Shown here in pieces: positions 10,632 through 19,868 of a DNA stretch of 60,618 nucleotides (the stretch's first letter is position 1; every line of letters starts with the position of its first letter). The DNA is from an uncultured Clostridium sp. (GTDB taxonomy: Bacteria > Bacillota > Clostridia > TANB77 > CAG-508): NCBI GenBank assembly GCA_947646915.1, contig CANSII010000008.1:1-60618 (forward strand), written 5' to 3'. The position numbers and the translations under genes are program-made. The notes beneath the pieces were generated by a model, which was given only the letters and a program-made list of their open reading frames with translations, made no database searches and was not told the origin of the DNA.

Positions 10632-13600
10632 TTATTCTGTTACAGTTCCATCTTCACCTGGTGTTACTTCTGTTCCTGCATCAGGAGTTGTTGAAACATC
10701 ATTACGAGCGTTATAAGCATCATGATATGCATTAATTATTACTTGTACATCATTTTTTGTTTCTATTAAATTTAATGCTGTTCCATAATCAGTTTCAGCT
10801 AAATATTTATCATTATTAAATCCTCTTATACTATTTAATAGTTCTTTTACATATGCTCTTGTAGCTTTTACTGTAACTCTTTCTGCTTCTTCTAATGTAT
10901 TTTTAAGTTCAGTTTTTGTTTTTGAAGCTTGAATGTTACCTTTATTAACACGTATTTCATTATATATTTCTTTAACATTTATATATTTTTTAGAACTTAG
11001 TTCTACATCTTCAGATTCAACATTAGTATTTCTTAATGCTGTATAATATTTAGTATTTAATTCATTGTATGCACTGTTTATCTCTGAATCTGTTGCAACA
11101 TTTTCCATAATTGCTTTTGCTTCTTCATATGCTTTTTCAACAGCTTTTAGATCTGTAGCAGCATTTATAACTTCTTTACTATCAGCAATTGCTTTATCAA
11201 ATTCTGCTTTATTATTAGTATAAGTATATGCTGTTGATACATAATCATCTGTTATTTTTTCTTCATAATAAGCTTTAAGTTCTTCTAATGTTTTAAGTGA
11301 TTGTTCTTCTAGTGCTAAGTTTCTATTTAATACATATTCATATTCACTAATTGCATCTTTGCAAGATTCTGCATTTCTTATTTGTCCTAAGAAGAAATCA
11401 TATTTTGTTTTTGGTAAATATAATTGTACTTTTCCTACTTCTACATTATTTTCATATACTGTAGTTTCTACACCATTTTCATATACAACACCTAATAAAT
11501 ATTCAACATATGCTTTTGTTGCATTTATTACAGAAGCTTCTGCATCTTTTTCTGCTTTATCAACTTCTTCTGCTGTTGTTGCTTTCCATATATTAGAAAT
11601 TCCTTCTTGAAGAGCACTTTGTATATCTGGAGTTTCTATATATTTTAATTCACTTCCAGGTACTAATTTATTTAAAGAACTTTCTTCACATGTATATATA
11701 TCTAATAGTTTAGTAACACTATCTTTTTGAAGATTATAAAATGCTTCATCATCTTCTTTTATTTTATTCAATGCTGTCATTGCTTTATTTACTTCAGCAT
11801 TTATATCTTTATTAGCATTTACACCTTCACATGTATTTATTGCATTTATAGCATTTTCTACAACTTCTGCTATTTTTTCTTCACTTACTTTATATTTTTC
11901 TGTTCCATCTTCATTTTTAGCAGCTGTTCTAACAGCTTCTACCATTTCGTTTACTTTTTCAATTGCAACTATTTTAGCCATTTCAAGATTGAAAATATCT
12001 TCATCTATTAATTCTTTTTCTATAACATTTTCAAATGCTTCAATTGCTTCAGCTTCTGTTGTTGCCTCATCAATTGCTTTTAAAGCTATATCACGGTCAG
12101 TAGATAATAAGTAATATTTTCCTACTACTGTTTCAACTCCATTTTCATCTTTAACTTTTATAGTATATCCTTCTCCATTATTATATATTGAAGAAACTAA
12201 ACGTTTTGTAGCTTCTTTTGTTGCATTTAATATTGCTGTTTCTGCATCCTTTTCAGCTTTTTCAACATCTTCTGCTGATTTATTATCTGCACTATATATA
12301 CTTGAATATCCTTTAACTACTGCTTCGTTTATTTCTGTAAGTGTTAAATAATCACTTTCACTTCAAAGTACTGTTTTCTTTAATGCTTCATTGTTTTCAA
12401 CATAATTTGTTAATGCTTCTGAAGCTTTTGTTTGAGCTTCTTCGATTTCAGCTTTTATTTCAGCATCTATTTTTATTGCATCTATTATAGCTTTTGCTTC
12501 AGCTACAGCTATATCAATAGCTTCTTTATCTTCACTTGCTTCAATTGCTACTTTACCAGCTTCAATTGCATTTGCTAATGTTTCTTTATTATATTCTTCA
12601 TATTTGTCTGCTTCTACATATGCTTCTATTTCTACAACAGCATTTGCCTTAAGATTTTCTAATGTAACTCTTTCTGCATTTACAACATATTCATATGTTT
12701 CAATTATGTCTTTAACAGTTTCTGCATTGTCTAATTCTGCTTTGTAGAATTCATATTTTGTATTTGTTAATATTAATCCAAAATATGGTTTTCCTTCATT
12801 ATATATTGTATTTAATAAATGTTTTGCATATTCTTTTGTTGTTTCTACTACAGCTGTTTCTGTTGTTTCTACTGCAGTTGCAACATCATCTGCTGTTTTT
12901 GCTTCTGCTATTGCTGTATATCCAGCCACTATAGCTTCATTTATTGCTGGAACTGATGCATAATCTGTTTCACTTCCAGGTACTATATTTTTTAATGCTG
13001 AATTTTCTACAAAGTTTGTTAATTCAGCTACTGCTTCTTCTTGTAATTTTGCTAATTCAACTCTTTCTCTTGTAGCATTTTCATAAGCATTTATTGCATC
13101 TTCAACGTTTGTTGCTTCTGCTATTCCTGCTGTATATGCATTATATTTTGCCTCTGATAATACTAATCCATAATATTCTTCTCCATTATTATATATTGTA
13201 TTTAATAAATGTTGTGTATATTCTTTTGTTGCTTCTACTATTGATTTTTCAGCTTCTTTTTCTGCATTTGCAAGTCCTTCTGCTGTTTTTGCTTCTGCTA
13301 TTGCTGTATATCCAGCTACTACAGCTTGGTTTATTGCTGGAACTGATGCATAATCTGTTTCACTTCCAGGTACTGTTCTTTTTAATGCTGAATTTTCAAC
13401 ATAGTTTGTTAAATCAGCTGTTGCTGTTTCTTTTAATTTAGCAAAATCAACTCTTTCTGCGTTTACTACATATTCATATGTTTCAACTATGTCTTTAATT
13501 GTTTCAGCTTTGTTTAATTCTTCTTTGTAGAATTCATATTTTGTATTTGTTAATATTAATCCAAAATATTCTTCTCCATTATTATATATTGTATTTAATA

Positions 13601-14363
13601 AATGTTGTGTATATTCTCTTGTTGCTTCTACTATAGCTTTTTCTGCTGTTTCTACTGCATTTGCAACACCTTCTACTGAAGTAGCTTCTGCAATTGCATT
13701 ATATCCAGCTGTAATTACTTCATTTATTGCTGGAACTGATGCATAATCTGTTTCACTTCCAGGTACTATATTTTTTAATGAAGAATTTTCTACATAGTTT
13801 GTTAATTCAACTACTGCTTTTTCTCTTGCTGGTTCTACTGCTGTTGTATCTGTAACAACTCTAACTTCAATAGCTTCTAGTCTTAAAAATTGACCTGTTG
13901 TTCCTGCTACAGTTCCTTCTTCTACCCAATTTGTCCATCCATAGTTTTCTCCATGTACTCTATATTGAATTTTATATCCTTTTTCTGCTAAACCTTTTGA
14001 TTTTATTGTTATAGCTTCCATTTTTAAGCATTGTCCTGTAGTTCCTATTATATCTTCTTCTGTTAGATTATATCTCCATCCAATGTCTTGAATATGTACA
14101 TCAAAACTTAAAGATGCGTTTTCTCAATTTTCTAGTTTCATTCTTATAGCTTCCATTCTTAATGCTTGACCTGTTGTTCCAGCTATACCACTATTTATAG
14201 CATCTTGCCATCCGATATTTTCAACATGTGCTTGATATGATACTGATGGTTTTGCTTTTATTTCTGCGTCTGTTGCTTTTGCTACTGGTATAACAAATGT
14301 TCCTGTCATAACAGCTGCTGTTAATAATGTTGCCCCGATTTTTTTGTTAATATTATTCTTCAT
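10632..14363 (-). CDS. Secreted ChW-repeat surface protein with helical repeats; two in-frame UGA codons
   Basis: One frame of 1,243 codons runs from ATG 14363 (site AGGAAGG) to TAA 10632, broken only by TGA at 14124-14126 and 12363-12365. Residues 1-30 are a signal peptide. Three ChW repeats follow, each with the IGW or YGW core and GTTGQ-LRMEAI. Then come at least four helical repeats of about 120 aa containing ALKNIVPGSETDY and HLLNTIYNNG. The 12363 TGA falls on the Gly of VPGSE, judged from sibling repeats. There is no LPXTG motif, and ChW repeats may attach it to the wall. It is either a lightly damaged pseudogene or is expressed by UGA readthrough. Confidence 0.8.
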
Positions 14364-14734
14364 AATTATTACCTTCCTTTTTTTATATAAATTTTAATTA
14401 AAAGTTTGCCTTTGATTATTCCCCCCTTTTCACCTCCTAATAATTAATTAATATATTTTTAATTATGATACATTTACATATTTTATTATAAAGTGAAAAA
14501 CTTTACAAAATATATTTTATCTAGACTAACTTTCAATTTTTTTAATTTTTACTTCTTATTTATATTATAACTTTAATTATAATTCAATACAAATTCTAAA
14601 AAAATATGAAATTTTTGCTAATATTCTTTACATTTTTTTCCACGCATTCCAAACATTGGTATTTTAAGGTTTTATTCTCTTATTTTTCCATTATTTTTTT
14701 CAATTCCTCTTAAAAAATATACTAATGTTTTTTA
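14364..14734. other. AT-rich intergenic region with a stand-alone Shine-Dalgarno sequence
   Basis: No gene is visible in these 371 bp between mreB and the ChW gene. On the minus strand a perfect AGGAGGTGA lies at 14430-14438, 67 nt ahead of the ChW start and with no sizeable reading frame of its own (only a five-codon GTG frame). A TATAAT at about 14482-14487 has no good -35 partner. No terminator for mreB is obvious. Confidence 0.5.
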
Positions 14735-15745
14735 TCATTTTCTTGATTTTCCATCTAATGCATCTAAATTATCTAATGCTTTTCCTGTTCCTAATGCAAC
14801 ACATGAAACTGTATCTTGTGCAATCATTACATTTATGCCTGTTTTTTCTTGTAAAAGCTTATCTAATCCATCTACTAAGCAACCTCCACCTGTCATATAA
14901 ATTCCTTTATCACTTATATCCGCAGCTAACTCTGGTGGTGTTCTTTCTAATACTCCATGTACACTATCTACTATCATCATTGCTGGTTCTATTAGGGCTT
15001 CTAGCATTTCACTAGAATGTATTGTTACTGTTTTTGGTAGTCCTGATGTTAAGTCTCTTCCTCTAACATCCATTTCGCTATCTTGTATTTTAGGGTAAAC
15101 ACATCCTATATTTACCTTTAAATCTTCTGCTGTTCTCTCTCCTATTGCTATATTATATCTTCTCTTTACATATTTAATAATTGCTTCATCAAATTTATCT
15201 CCTGCTACTTTTAATGATGAACTTACTACAGATCCGCCTAATGATATTACTGCTATGTCTGTTGTTCCTCCGCCTATATCTACTACCATATTTCCACATG
15301 GTTTTGCTATATCAATCCCTGCCCCAATTGCAGCAGCAATTGGTTCTTCTATTAAATAAACTTTTCTTGCTCCTGCTTGCATTGCAGCATCTATTACTGC
15401 TTTTTTTTCAACTTCGGTTACTTGTGAAGGTATACATATCATTATATTGGGTGCAAATAGTGATTTTCCACATACTTTTCCTATAAAATATTTTAACATT
15501 TTTTCTGTTACTGTGTAGTCAGATATTACTCCTTCTCGTAATGGTCTTGTTGCTATTATATTTCCTGGAGTTCTACCTAACATTCTTCTTGCTTCTCCTC
15601 CTACTGCTAATACATCTCCTGTATTATTGTCTACTGCTACAACTGATGGTTCTCTTAATACTATACCTTTTCCTTTTACATATACTATTACTGTTGCTGT
15701 TCCTAAATCTATTCCGACATCTTGTCCTAATCCAAATTTAAACAT
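14735..15745 (-). CDS. mreB: Rod-shape actin homologue MreB/Mbl
   Basis: This is a membrane-associated actin-like filament that guides lateral wall synthesis. The 336-aa protein has phosphate-1 (DVGIDLGTA), phosphate-2 (VVDIGGGTTDIAVIS) and adenosine (TGGG) motifs of the actin fold. The MFKFGLGQDVG start suits MreB or Mbl, and paralogues cannot be told apart here. No mreC or mreD follows, so it is a solitary copy. AGAGGGAGAAG precedes the ATG. It ends in TGA immediately followed by TAA, one of only three TGA stops I find among intact genes. Confidence 0.95.
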   Translation of the reverse strand: MFKFGLGQDVGIDLGTATVIVYVKGKGIVLREPSVVAVDNNTGDVLAVGGEARRMLGRTPGNIIATRPLREGVISDYTVTEKMLKYFIGKVCGKSLFAPNIMICIPSQVTEVEKKAVIDAAMQAGARKVYLIEEPIAAAIGAGIDIAKPCGNMVVDIGGGTTDIAVISLGGSVVSSSLKVAGDKFDEAIIKYVKRRYNIAIGERTAEDLKVNIGCVYPKIQDSEMDVRGRDLTSGLPKTVTIHSSEMLEALIEPAMMIVDSVHGVLERTPPELAADISDKGIYMTGGGCLVDGLDKLLQEKTGINVMIAQDTVSCVALGTGKALDNLDALDGKSRK

Positions 15746-15901
15746 GAAATATCTTCTCCCTCTATACTTTTCATTTCACTTTTATTACAATTTAATTACA
15801 ATTATATTACAATTGAAAAAAATTAGCAATATATTTTAATAATTTTTTATTTATTTTATATCAATATTTTGATTTAGTATATTTCTTTTTGGATATTTTA
15901 C

Positions 15902-16802
15902 TTAATATAAAGTACTGGACGGAAGCCACGGTGTGTGCTAGTGTCAGAAGCTAAATTGTATCCACGGCAACATGTAGGACAACTTGTAGCTGTTACTGCA
16001 TTTTACAAGTTCTTACTATTTGTAAAATTTGCATTGCTTGTTCCAGCTTCATATCTTCCTACATAAAAACCTTGATATTTTTTAATTTGTCTTTTTTCTG
16101 AAATCTCTGTTGATATATCACTTTCTCTATTTTGGTATGTCGATCCCCAATTATATTTTAAATATTCTTCTACTTTACATGGTATCCAAACAAATTGATT
16201 TCCTTTTAGAGCTTTTCCTACATCTATTTCTCCTGCATATTTGTTTTTATCTTCTTCACTATCTGATATTACCACTCCATCTTCTACTATTCATCCTACA
16301 TACCAAAATCCATATGGTACTGGTACTGTGTTTTCTTGTGCATCTGATACTAAATATACTGTTTCTACTTCTGTATCTGATGTTTTTACAACACATATTA
16401 CTTGTCCCATTTCTGTTATTTTAAATTCATATCCATCAACTTTTATTATTAAATCATATGTTATTTTTTCTGCTATCTGTTCATGTAATCCATCTATTTA
16501 TTTATATTTTCTTTTAAGCTTTCTTTTTCTATACTTCCACTTTCTCCATATGATGCATTTACTGCTATTTTTCCATTTTCTTCTGCTATACCATATTTTG
16601 TTTCTTCTTTTGCTTCTATTGCTCTTTTTAACAGCCCATTGTCTCCCGCAATTGTTGCTAGAGTTATTCCTGCTAAGATTAATAAAATAATTATTGTTAT
16701 TACTAATGCTACTAATGTTATTCCTCTATTTTTACTAAATTCTTCTGTGTATATATTCTTATAAAACAGTTTCATTTTTTCTGTTTTTTTAATATTTTTC
16801 AC
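15902..16802 (-). pseudogene. Dead prepilin-like secreted protein with FGE-like C-terminus
   Basis: From GTG 16802 (behind AAAGGAGG) the product starts with a type IV prepilin-like segment: NRGITLVALVITI followed by a hydrophobic helix and GDNGLLKRA. After ENINK the frame ends in TAG and resumes two bases away at IDGLHEQIAEK, consistent with loss of a TA dinucleotide. Later come a TGA where a Gly is expected (WYVG-stop-IVEDG) and a TAA after TNSKNL. The C-terminus (RGFRPVLYIK) resembles formylglycine-generating-enzyme-like domains. The central part is short, so the gene has also suffered deletion. Confidence 0.8.
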
Positions 16803-16909
16803 TAAATATTCCTCCTTTGTTTTCATGTGTAAAGTATACCACAACATCAATATAACTTCAATACTTTCTATTTTTTATAATATGAACTTTATAATATAAA
16901 AAAATAGCA

Positions 16910-17123
16910 TTTAAGTTTCGGCATTTTGCAAAAAATATATTATATAGAAAAAAGATATATATTATTCAGCTCTGTTTTCCAAGGCGTTTAAGCTATTGAA
17001 AAATCAAACCTTAGAGACACACTATAATGACTTAAAGTGAATAACGACTCACTGTCAAACTCGCTTTATAATATATATCTTTTTTCTATAATAAAGTTTG
17101 AAAAATAAAAAACCGAAATTTAA
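16910..17123 (-). mobile_element. MITE copy A (215-bp family, reverse orientation)
   Basis: It has terminal inverted repeats TTTAAGTTTCGG at the left and CCGAAATTTAAA at the right, with the family's inner GATATATAT arms and the CGCCTTGG core between them. It is non-coding. Flanks AAAATAGCA and AAAATGGCC look like a diverged 9-bp target duplication. It sits just upstream of the tsaE promoter. Confidence 0.85.
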
Positions 17124-17135
17124 AAAATGGCCTTA

Positions 17136-17164
17136 TTGAATTCTAAAAAATTTTGTATTATAAT
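17136..17164 (+). promoter_or_regulatory. Promoter of the tsaE-tsaB-rimI operon
   Basis: TTGAAT (17136-17141) and TATAAT (17159-17164) are separated by 17 bp, 32 nt upstream of the tsaE start. The MITE ends 12 nt before the -35 box. Confidence 0.85.
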
Positions 17165-17196
17165 AAAAAACATAATACAAGACATAGGAGGAACAA

Positions 17197-17631
17197 ATGC
17201 AAAACTATAATTTCAAGTCAAAATCAGAAGAAGACACAAAAAATTTTGCTAAAAAATTTGCATCTCAATTAAAAAATAATGAAATCATCGTTCTTTCAGG
17301 CGATTTAGGTTCTGGAAAAACAAAATTCACAGAAGGAATATTAAGTTATTTTGGTTTAGAAAATGAAATTTCTAGTCCTACATTTACAATAGTTAATGAA
17401 TATAAAAAAGAAAATATAAACATTTTTCATTTTGACGTATATCGATTAGAAGATTCATCAGAATTCTACGAAATTGGCGGAGAAGAATACTTTGAAAAAG
17501 GAATATGTATTATAGAATGGGGAGAAATTATACAAGATTTAATCCCAAGAAATCACATAAAAATTAATTTTTCAAGAGATTCTGAAAACCCTAACTATAG
17601 AATTTTAAATATACAACAAATCATTTTATAA
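17197..17631 (+). CDS. tsaE: tRNA t6A biosynthesis ATPase TsaE
   Basis: TsaE is the P-loop ATPase that drives the TsaBD complex in threonylcarbamoylation of A37 in ANN-decoding tRNAs. The 144-aa protein has Walker A (GDLGSGKTKFTEG) near residue 37, the SSPTFTIVNEY segment and the HFDVYRLED motif. ATAGGAGG precedes the ATG. tsaB follows 11 nt after its stop codon, indicating an operon. tsaD is outside the window. Confidence 0.96.
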   Translation: MQNYNFKSKSEEDTKNFAKKFASQLKNNEIIVLSGDLGSGKTKFTEGILSYFGLENEISSPTFTIVNEYKKENINIFHFDVYRLEDSSEFYEIGGEEYFEKGICIIEWGEIIQDLIPRNHIKINFSRDSENPNYRILNIQQIIL

Positions 17632-17642
17632 GGAGGTTTATT

Positions 17643-18302
17643 TTGAAAATTTTATGTATAGACACATCAAGTAATTTATGTAGTGTTGCTATTTTAGATA
17701 ACACAAAACTAGAAAAAAAAATAGAATTAAACAATGGATTAACACATTCTGAAACACTAATGCCAACAATACAAGAAATATTAAACTCATGTAAAATAAC
17801 ATTAAAAGATATTGACCTATTAGTCTGTGATATTGGTCCTGGTTCATTTACAGGATTAAGAATTGGAATAGCAACTGTAAAAGCATTCTCAGACAGCATT
17901 AATATTCCATGTATTGGAGTAACTTCACTAGAAGCGTATGCACACTCAATAAAACAAGATGGGCTAATTTGTAGTACAATAGATTGTAAAAACAATAATT
18001 GTTATTTTTGTTTATTTGAATGCAACTCTAATTTTTATACAATAGTTGAAGAACCAAAAGCAACAAGTGTTGATGACGTTTTAAATTTATTAAAAAATAA
18101 ATACTCTAATAAAACAATATACTTTGTTGGTAATTGTATTAATTGCAGTGATTTTATTAATATTGAGAATTTAGGAATTGCTGGATACAATAAATTTATA
18201 AAAAATAACAAATTAGGAGAAGACATTTTACCCTTATACTTAAAAAAACCACAAGCTCAAATACAATTAGAAAAGAAACTCATTGAAAATTCAACGTCTT
18301 AA
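17643..18302 (+). CDS. tsaB: tRNA t6A biosynthesis protein TsaB
   Basis: TsaB is the pseudo-enzyme partner of TsaD. It has an ASKHA fold with MKILCIDTSSNLCSVAILD at the N-terminus and GPGSFTGLRIG, the family signature, near residue 63. The start is TTG 17643 because AAGGAGG ends a few bases upstream; the product is 219 aa. The last few codons align with the inner sequence of the MITE family whose right half follows (ending at about 18396), so the C-terminus was probably rewritten by an element insertion. rimI follows. Confidence 0.95.
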   Translation: MKILCIDTSSNLCSVAILDNTKLEKKIELNNGLTHSETLMPTIQEILNSCKITLKDIDLLVCDIGPGSFTGLRIGIATVKAFSDSINIPCIGVTSLEAYAHSIKQDGLICSTIDCKNNNCYFCLFECNSNFYTIVEEPKATSVDDVLNLLKNKYSNKTIYFVGNCINCSDFINIENLGIAGYNKFIKNNKLGEDILPLYLKKPQAQIQLEKKLIENSTS

Positions 18303-18396
18303 ATGCCTTGGATGTTGGAGTTGTTCTAAACATTCGTGAGTTACAAATCCAGTATTCGTTAGCTAAACAGAACTGAAAAATATATATGTTTTTTAA
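18275..18396 (+). mobile_element. MITE fragment G (right half, long variant) overlapping the tsaB stop
   Basis: The sequence from about 18275 matches the MITE core (TTGAA..TTCA..TCTTAAATGCCTTGG) and then the extra block seen in copy F (GAGTTACAAATC, GTATTCGTTAGCT, AACTG), ending in AAATATATATGTTTTTT. The left half and both termini are missing. It overlaps the last codons of tsaB. Confidence 0.7.
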
Positions 18397-18426
18397 TAAT
18401 TAAAATAATATATCATGGAGGTTTGC

Positions 18427-18870
18427 ATGGAACTAGAAATTAGTAAAATGACATTAGAGGATCTATCAAAAATACAAGACATTTTATTTTCAGAATTTGA
18501 TAATTTTTGGACGATTTCAACATTTAAGCAAGAATTAGACTGTCAAAATTCACATTTTATTGTAGTAAAAGATGAAAGCCTGCAAATTCTAGGTTTTGCA
18601 GGTTTTAAGCATATAATTAATGAAGCTGATATTATGAATATTGTTGTAAAAAAATATTATAGAAAAAAAGGTATAGGAAAATACCTTTTAGAAAATTTGA
18701 TTTCATATGCTAAAGATTTACAAATTGATACTTTAAATTTAGAAGTTAATGAAAATAATATAACAGCAATTTCTTTATATAATAGGTTAGGCTTTAAAAA
18801 TATTGGTATTAGAAAAAACTATTATGATGGTAAATATAATGCAATAATAATGAAAAAGCTACTAAAATAA
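18427..18870 (+). CDS. rimI: Ribosomal-protein alanine N-acetyltransferase RimI-like (GNAT)
   Basis: This is a GNAT acetyltransferase of about 147 aa. The acetyl-CoA pyrophosphate loop is visible as RKKGIGKYLL near residue 78, and the late motif LYNRLGFKNIGIRKNYY is typical of RimI. I take ATG 18427 (MELEISK) because GGAGG lies 5 nt upstream; the upstream ATG at 18415 overlaps that site. Position after tsaE-tsaB is the standard Firmicute order and supports RimI over other GNAT proteins. Its substrate is inferred from the family. Confidence 0.88.
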   Translation: MELEISKMTLEDLSKIQDILFSEFDNFWTISTFKQELDCQNSHFIVVKDESLQILGFAGFKHIINEADIMNIVVKKYYRKKGIGKYLLENLISYAKDLQIDTLNLEVNENNITAISLYNRLGFKNIGIRKNYYDGKYNAIIMKKLLK

Positions 18871-18882
18871 AACTAAATAAAT

Positions 18883-19023
18883 CTGAATAATATTAATTTA
18901 AAAAATGAGTTCGACTATGAGTCGTCTTTCCCTTTAATCTGTTATAATGTGTCTCTAAAAGATAATTGTTCAGTATCTTAAACGCCTTGGAGAACGGAAT
19001 TGTTTCAAATTAATATTATTCAG
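18883..19023 (+). mobile_element. MITE-related element H with different terminal repeats
   Basis: It carries the family's core (GAGTTCGAC, CTGTTATAATGTGTCTCTA, TTCAGTATCTTAAACGCCTTGG) but ends in a different 17-bp inverted repeat, CTGAATAATATTAATTT against AAATTAATATTATTCAG. It is 141 bp long and lies between the convergent rimI and ylmH-like genes. It could also act as a transcript-end hairpin. Confidence 0.75.
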
Positions 19024-19050
19024 CTTTTATATTATTCTCATCAACTCTTT

Positions 19051-19854
19051 TTAAACATACTTTTCTATTTTTACAACAGTTCTACCACTTCTAGTACTAC
19101 CTGAAAATTCTTTAACTACAAACCTACCTTTTCCTCTAATAGTAATAACATCACCTAATTTAACCTGTTTAGAAGATTTTGTTTCATTTTGACCATTTAT
19201 AAAAACCCTTTCACTATCAATAATTTGAACAGCCTTACTTCTTGATGTTCTTGCTAAATCTGATACAAAATTATCTAATCTTAAAGAAGGTACAATAATA
19301 CTTATCTCTTCAACTTTTATAATTTGCTCTCTCAAATCTTGGTACTCAATAATTTCAAATTTAGCATTTTCAAATCTAGTTAGTGTTGCTAATTCATTCT
19401 TTAAGGTCTCTGCTGTTTCTTCTTTAACAATAATATCTGCACCCTCATTTGAAACTAAAATGTCTCCGATTTTCTCTCTTTTCATTCCTAATTTAACAAT
19501 ACCACCTAAATAATTCCTATGAGTAAGTTTTCCCATATCTTCTTCAATAAGTTGTATCCTTATAACTTTTAATATTTTATTATAGTTTTTTGTAATCATA
19601 TCTTGATTGTATTTATCAGGATAAATTATTAATATTTTTCTTTCACTATTTTCAAAACCTCCAAAAAGAATATAATTAGAAAACTCTATTTTCTTTAAAA
19701 AGCTTTTTACTAATGATATTTGATACATATCTAAAAAGTCTGTATTCTCTAATTTTTCTCTCTGTTTTGAAAATTCAATTTTATCTAAAATTTGTGCTAA
19801 TATAATTTTATCTTCTTGCTTTTTATATTCATTTAATAACTCTTGTTTATTCAT
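19051..19854 (-). CDS. S4-domain RNA-binding protein, YlmH family
   Basis: The product is about 267 aa. The C-terminal S4 domain (PSLRLDNFVSDLARTSRSKA, then RVFINGQNE and the GDVITIRGKGRF strand) binds structured RNA. The N-terminal two thirds match the YlmH architecture. YlmH-type proteins associate with stalled large subunits and the division-gene region in Bacillus; the role here is inferred. ATG 19854 (MNKQELL) follows TTGGAGA. The gene sits 14 nt after the dxs stop and is probably co-transcribed with dxs. Confidence 0.88.
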   Translation of the reverse strand: MNKQELLNEYKKQEDKIILAQILDKIEFSKQREKLENTDFLDMYQISLVKSFLKKIEFSNYILFGGFENSERKILIIYPDKYNQDMITKNYNKILKVIRIQLIEEDMGKLTHRNYLGGIVKLGMKREKIGDILVSNEGADIIVKEETAETLKNELATLTRFENAKFEIIEYQDLREQIIKVEEISIIVPSLRLDNFVSDLARTSRSKAVQIIDSERVFINGQNETKSSKQVKLGDVITIRGKGRFVVKEFSGSTRSGRTVVKIEKYV

Positions 19855-19868
19855 TATTATCTCCAATT

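Noticed and set aside
14735..14737. TGA-TAA at the mreB end as evidence for recoding
   Set aside because: Tandem stops are common, and TAA follows immediately, so it says nothing about UGA.
15181..15486. Leu/Phe-rich open frames opposite real genes, for example opposite mreB, polA and tsf
   Set aside because: They are shadows of AT-rich coding sequence, lack ribosome binding sites and overlap conserved genes fully.
16910..17123. T-box, riboswitch or other known structured RNA
   Set aside because: No conserved T-box or riboswitch motif is visible, orientation relative to genes varies, and copy B has a perfect target duplication, which favours a mobile element.
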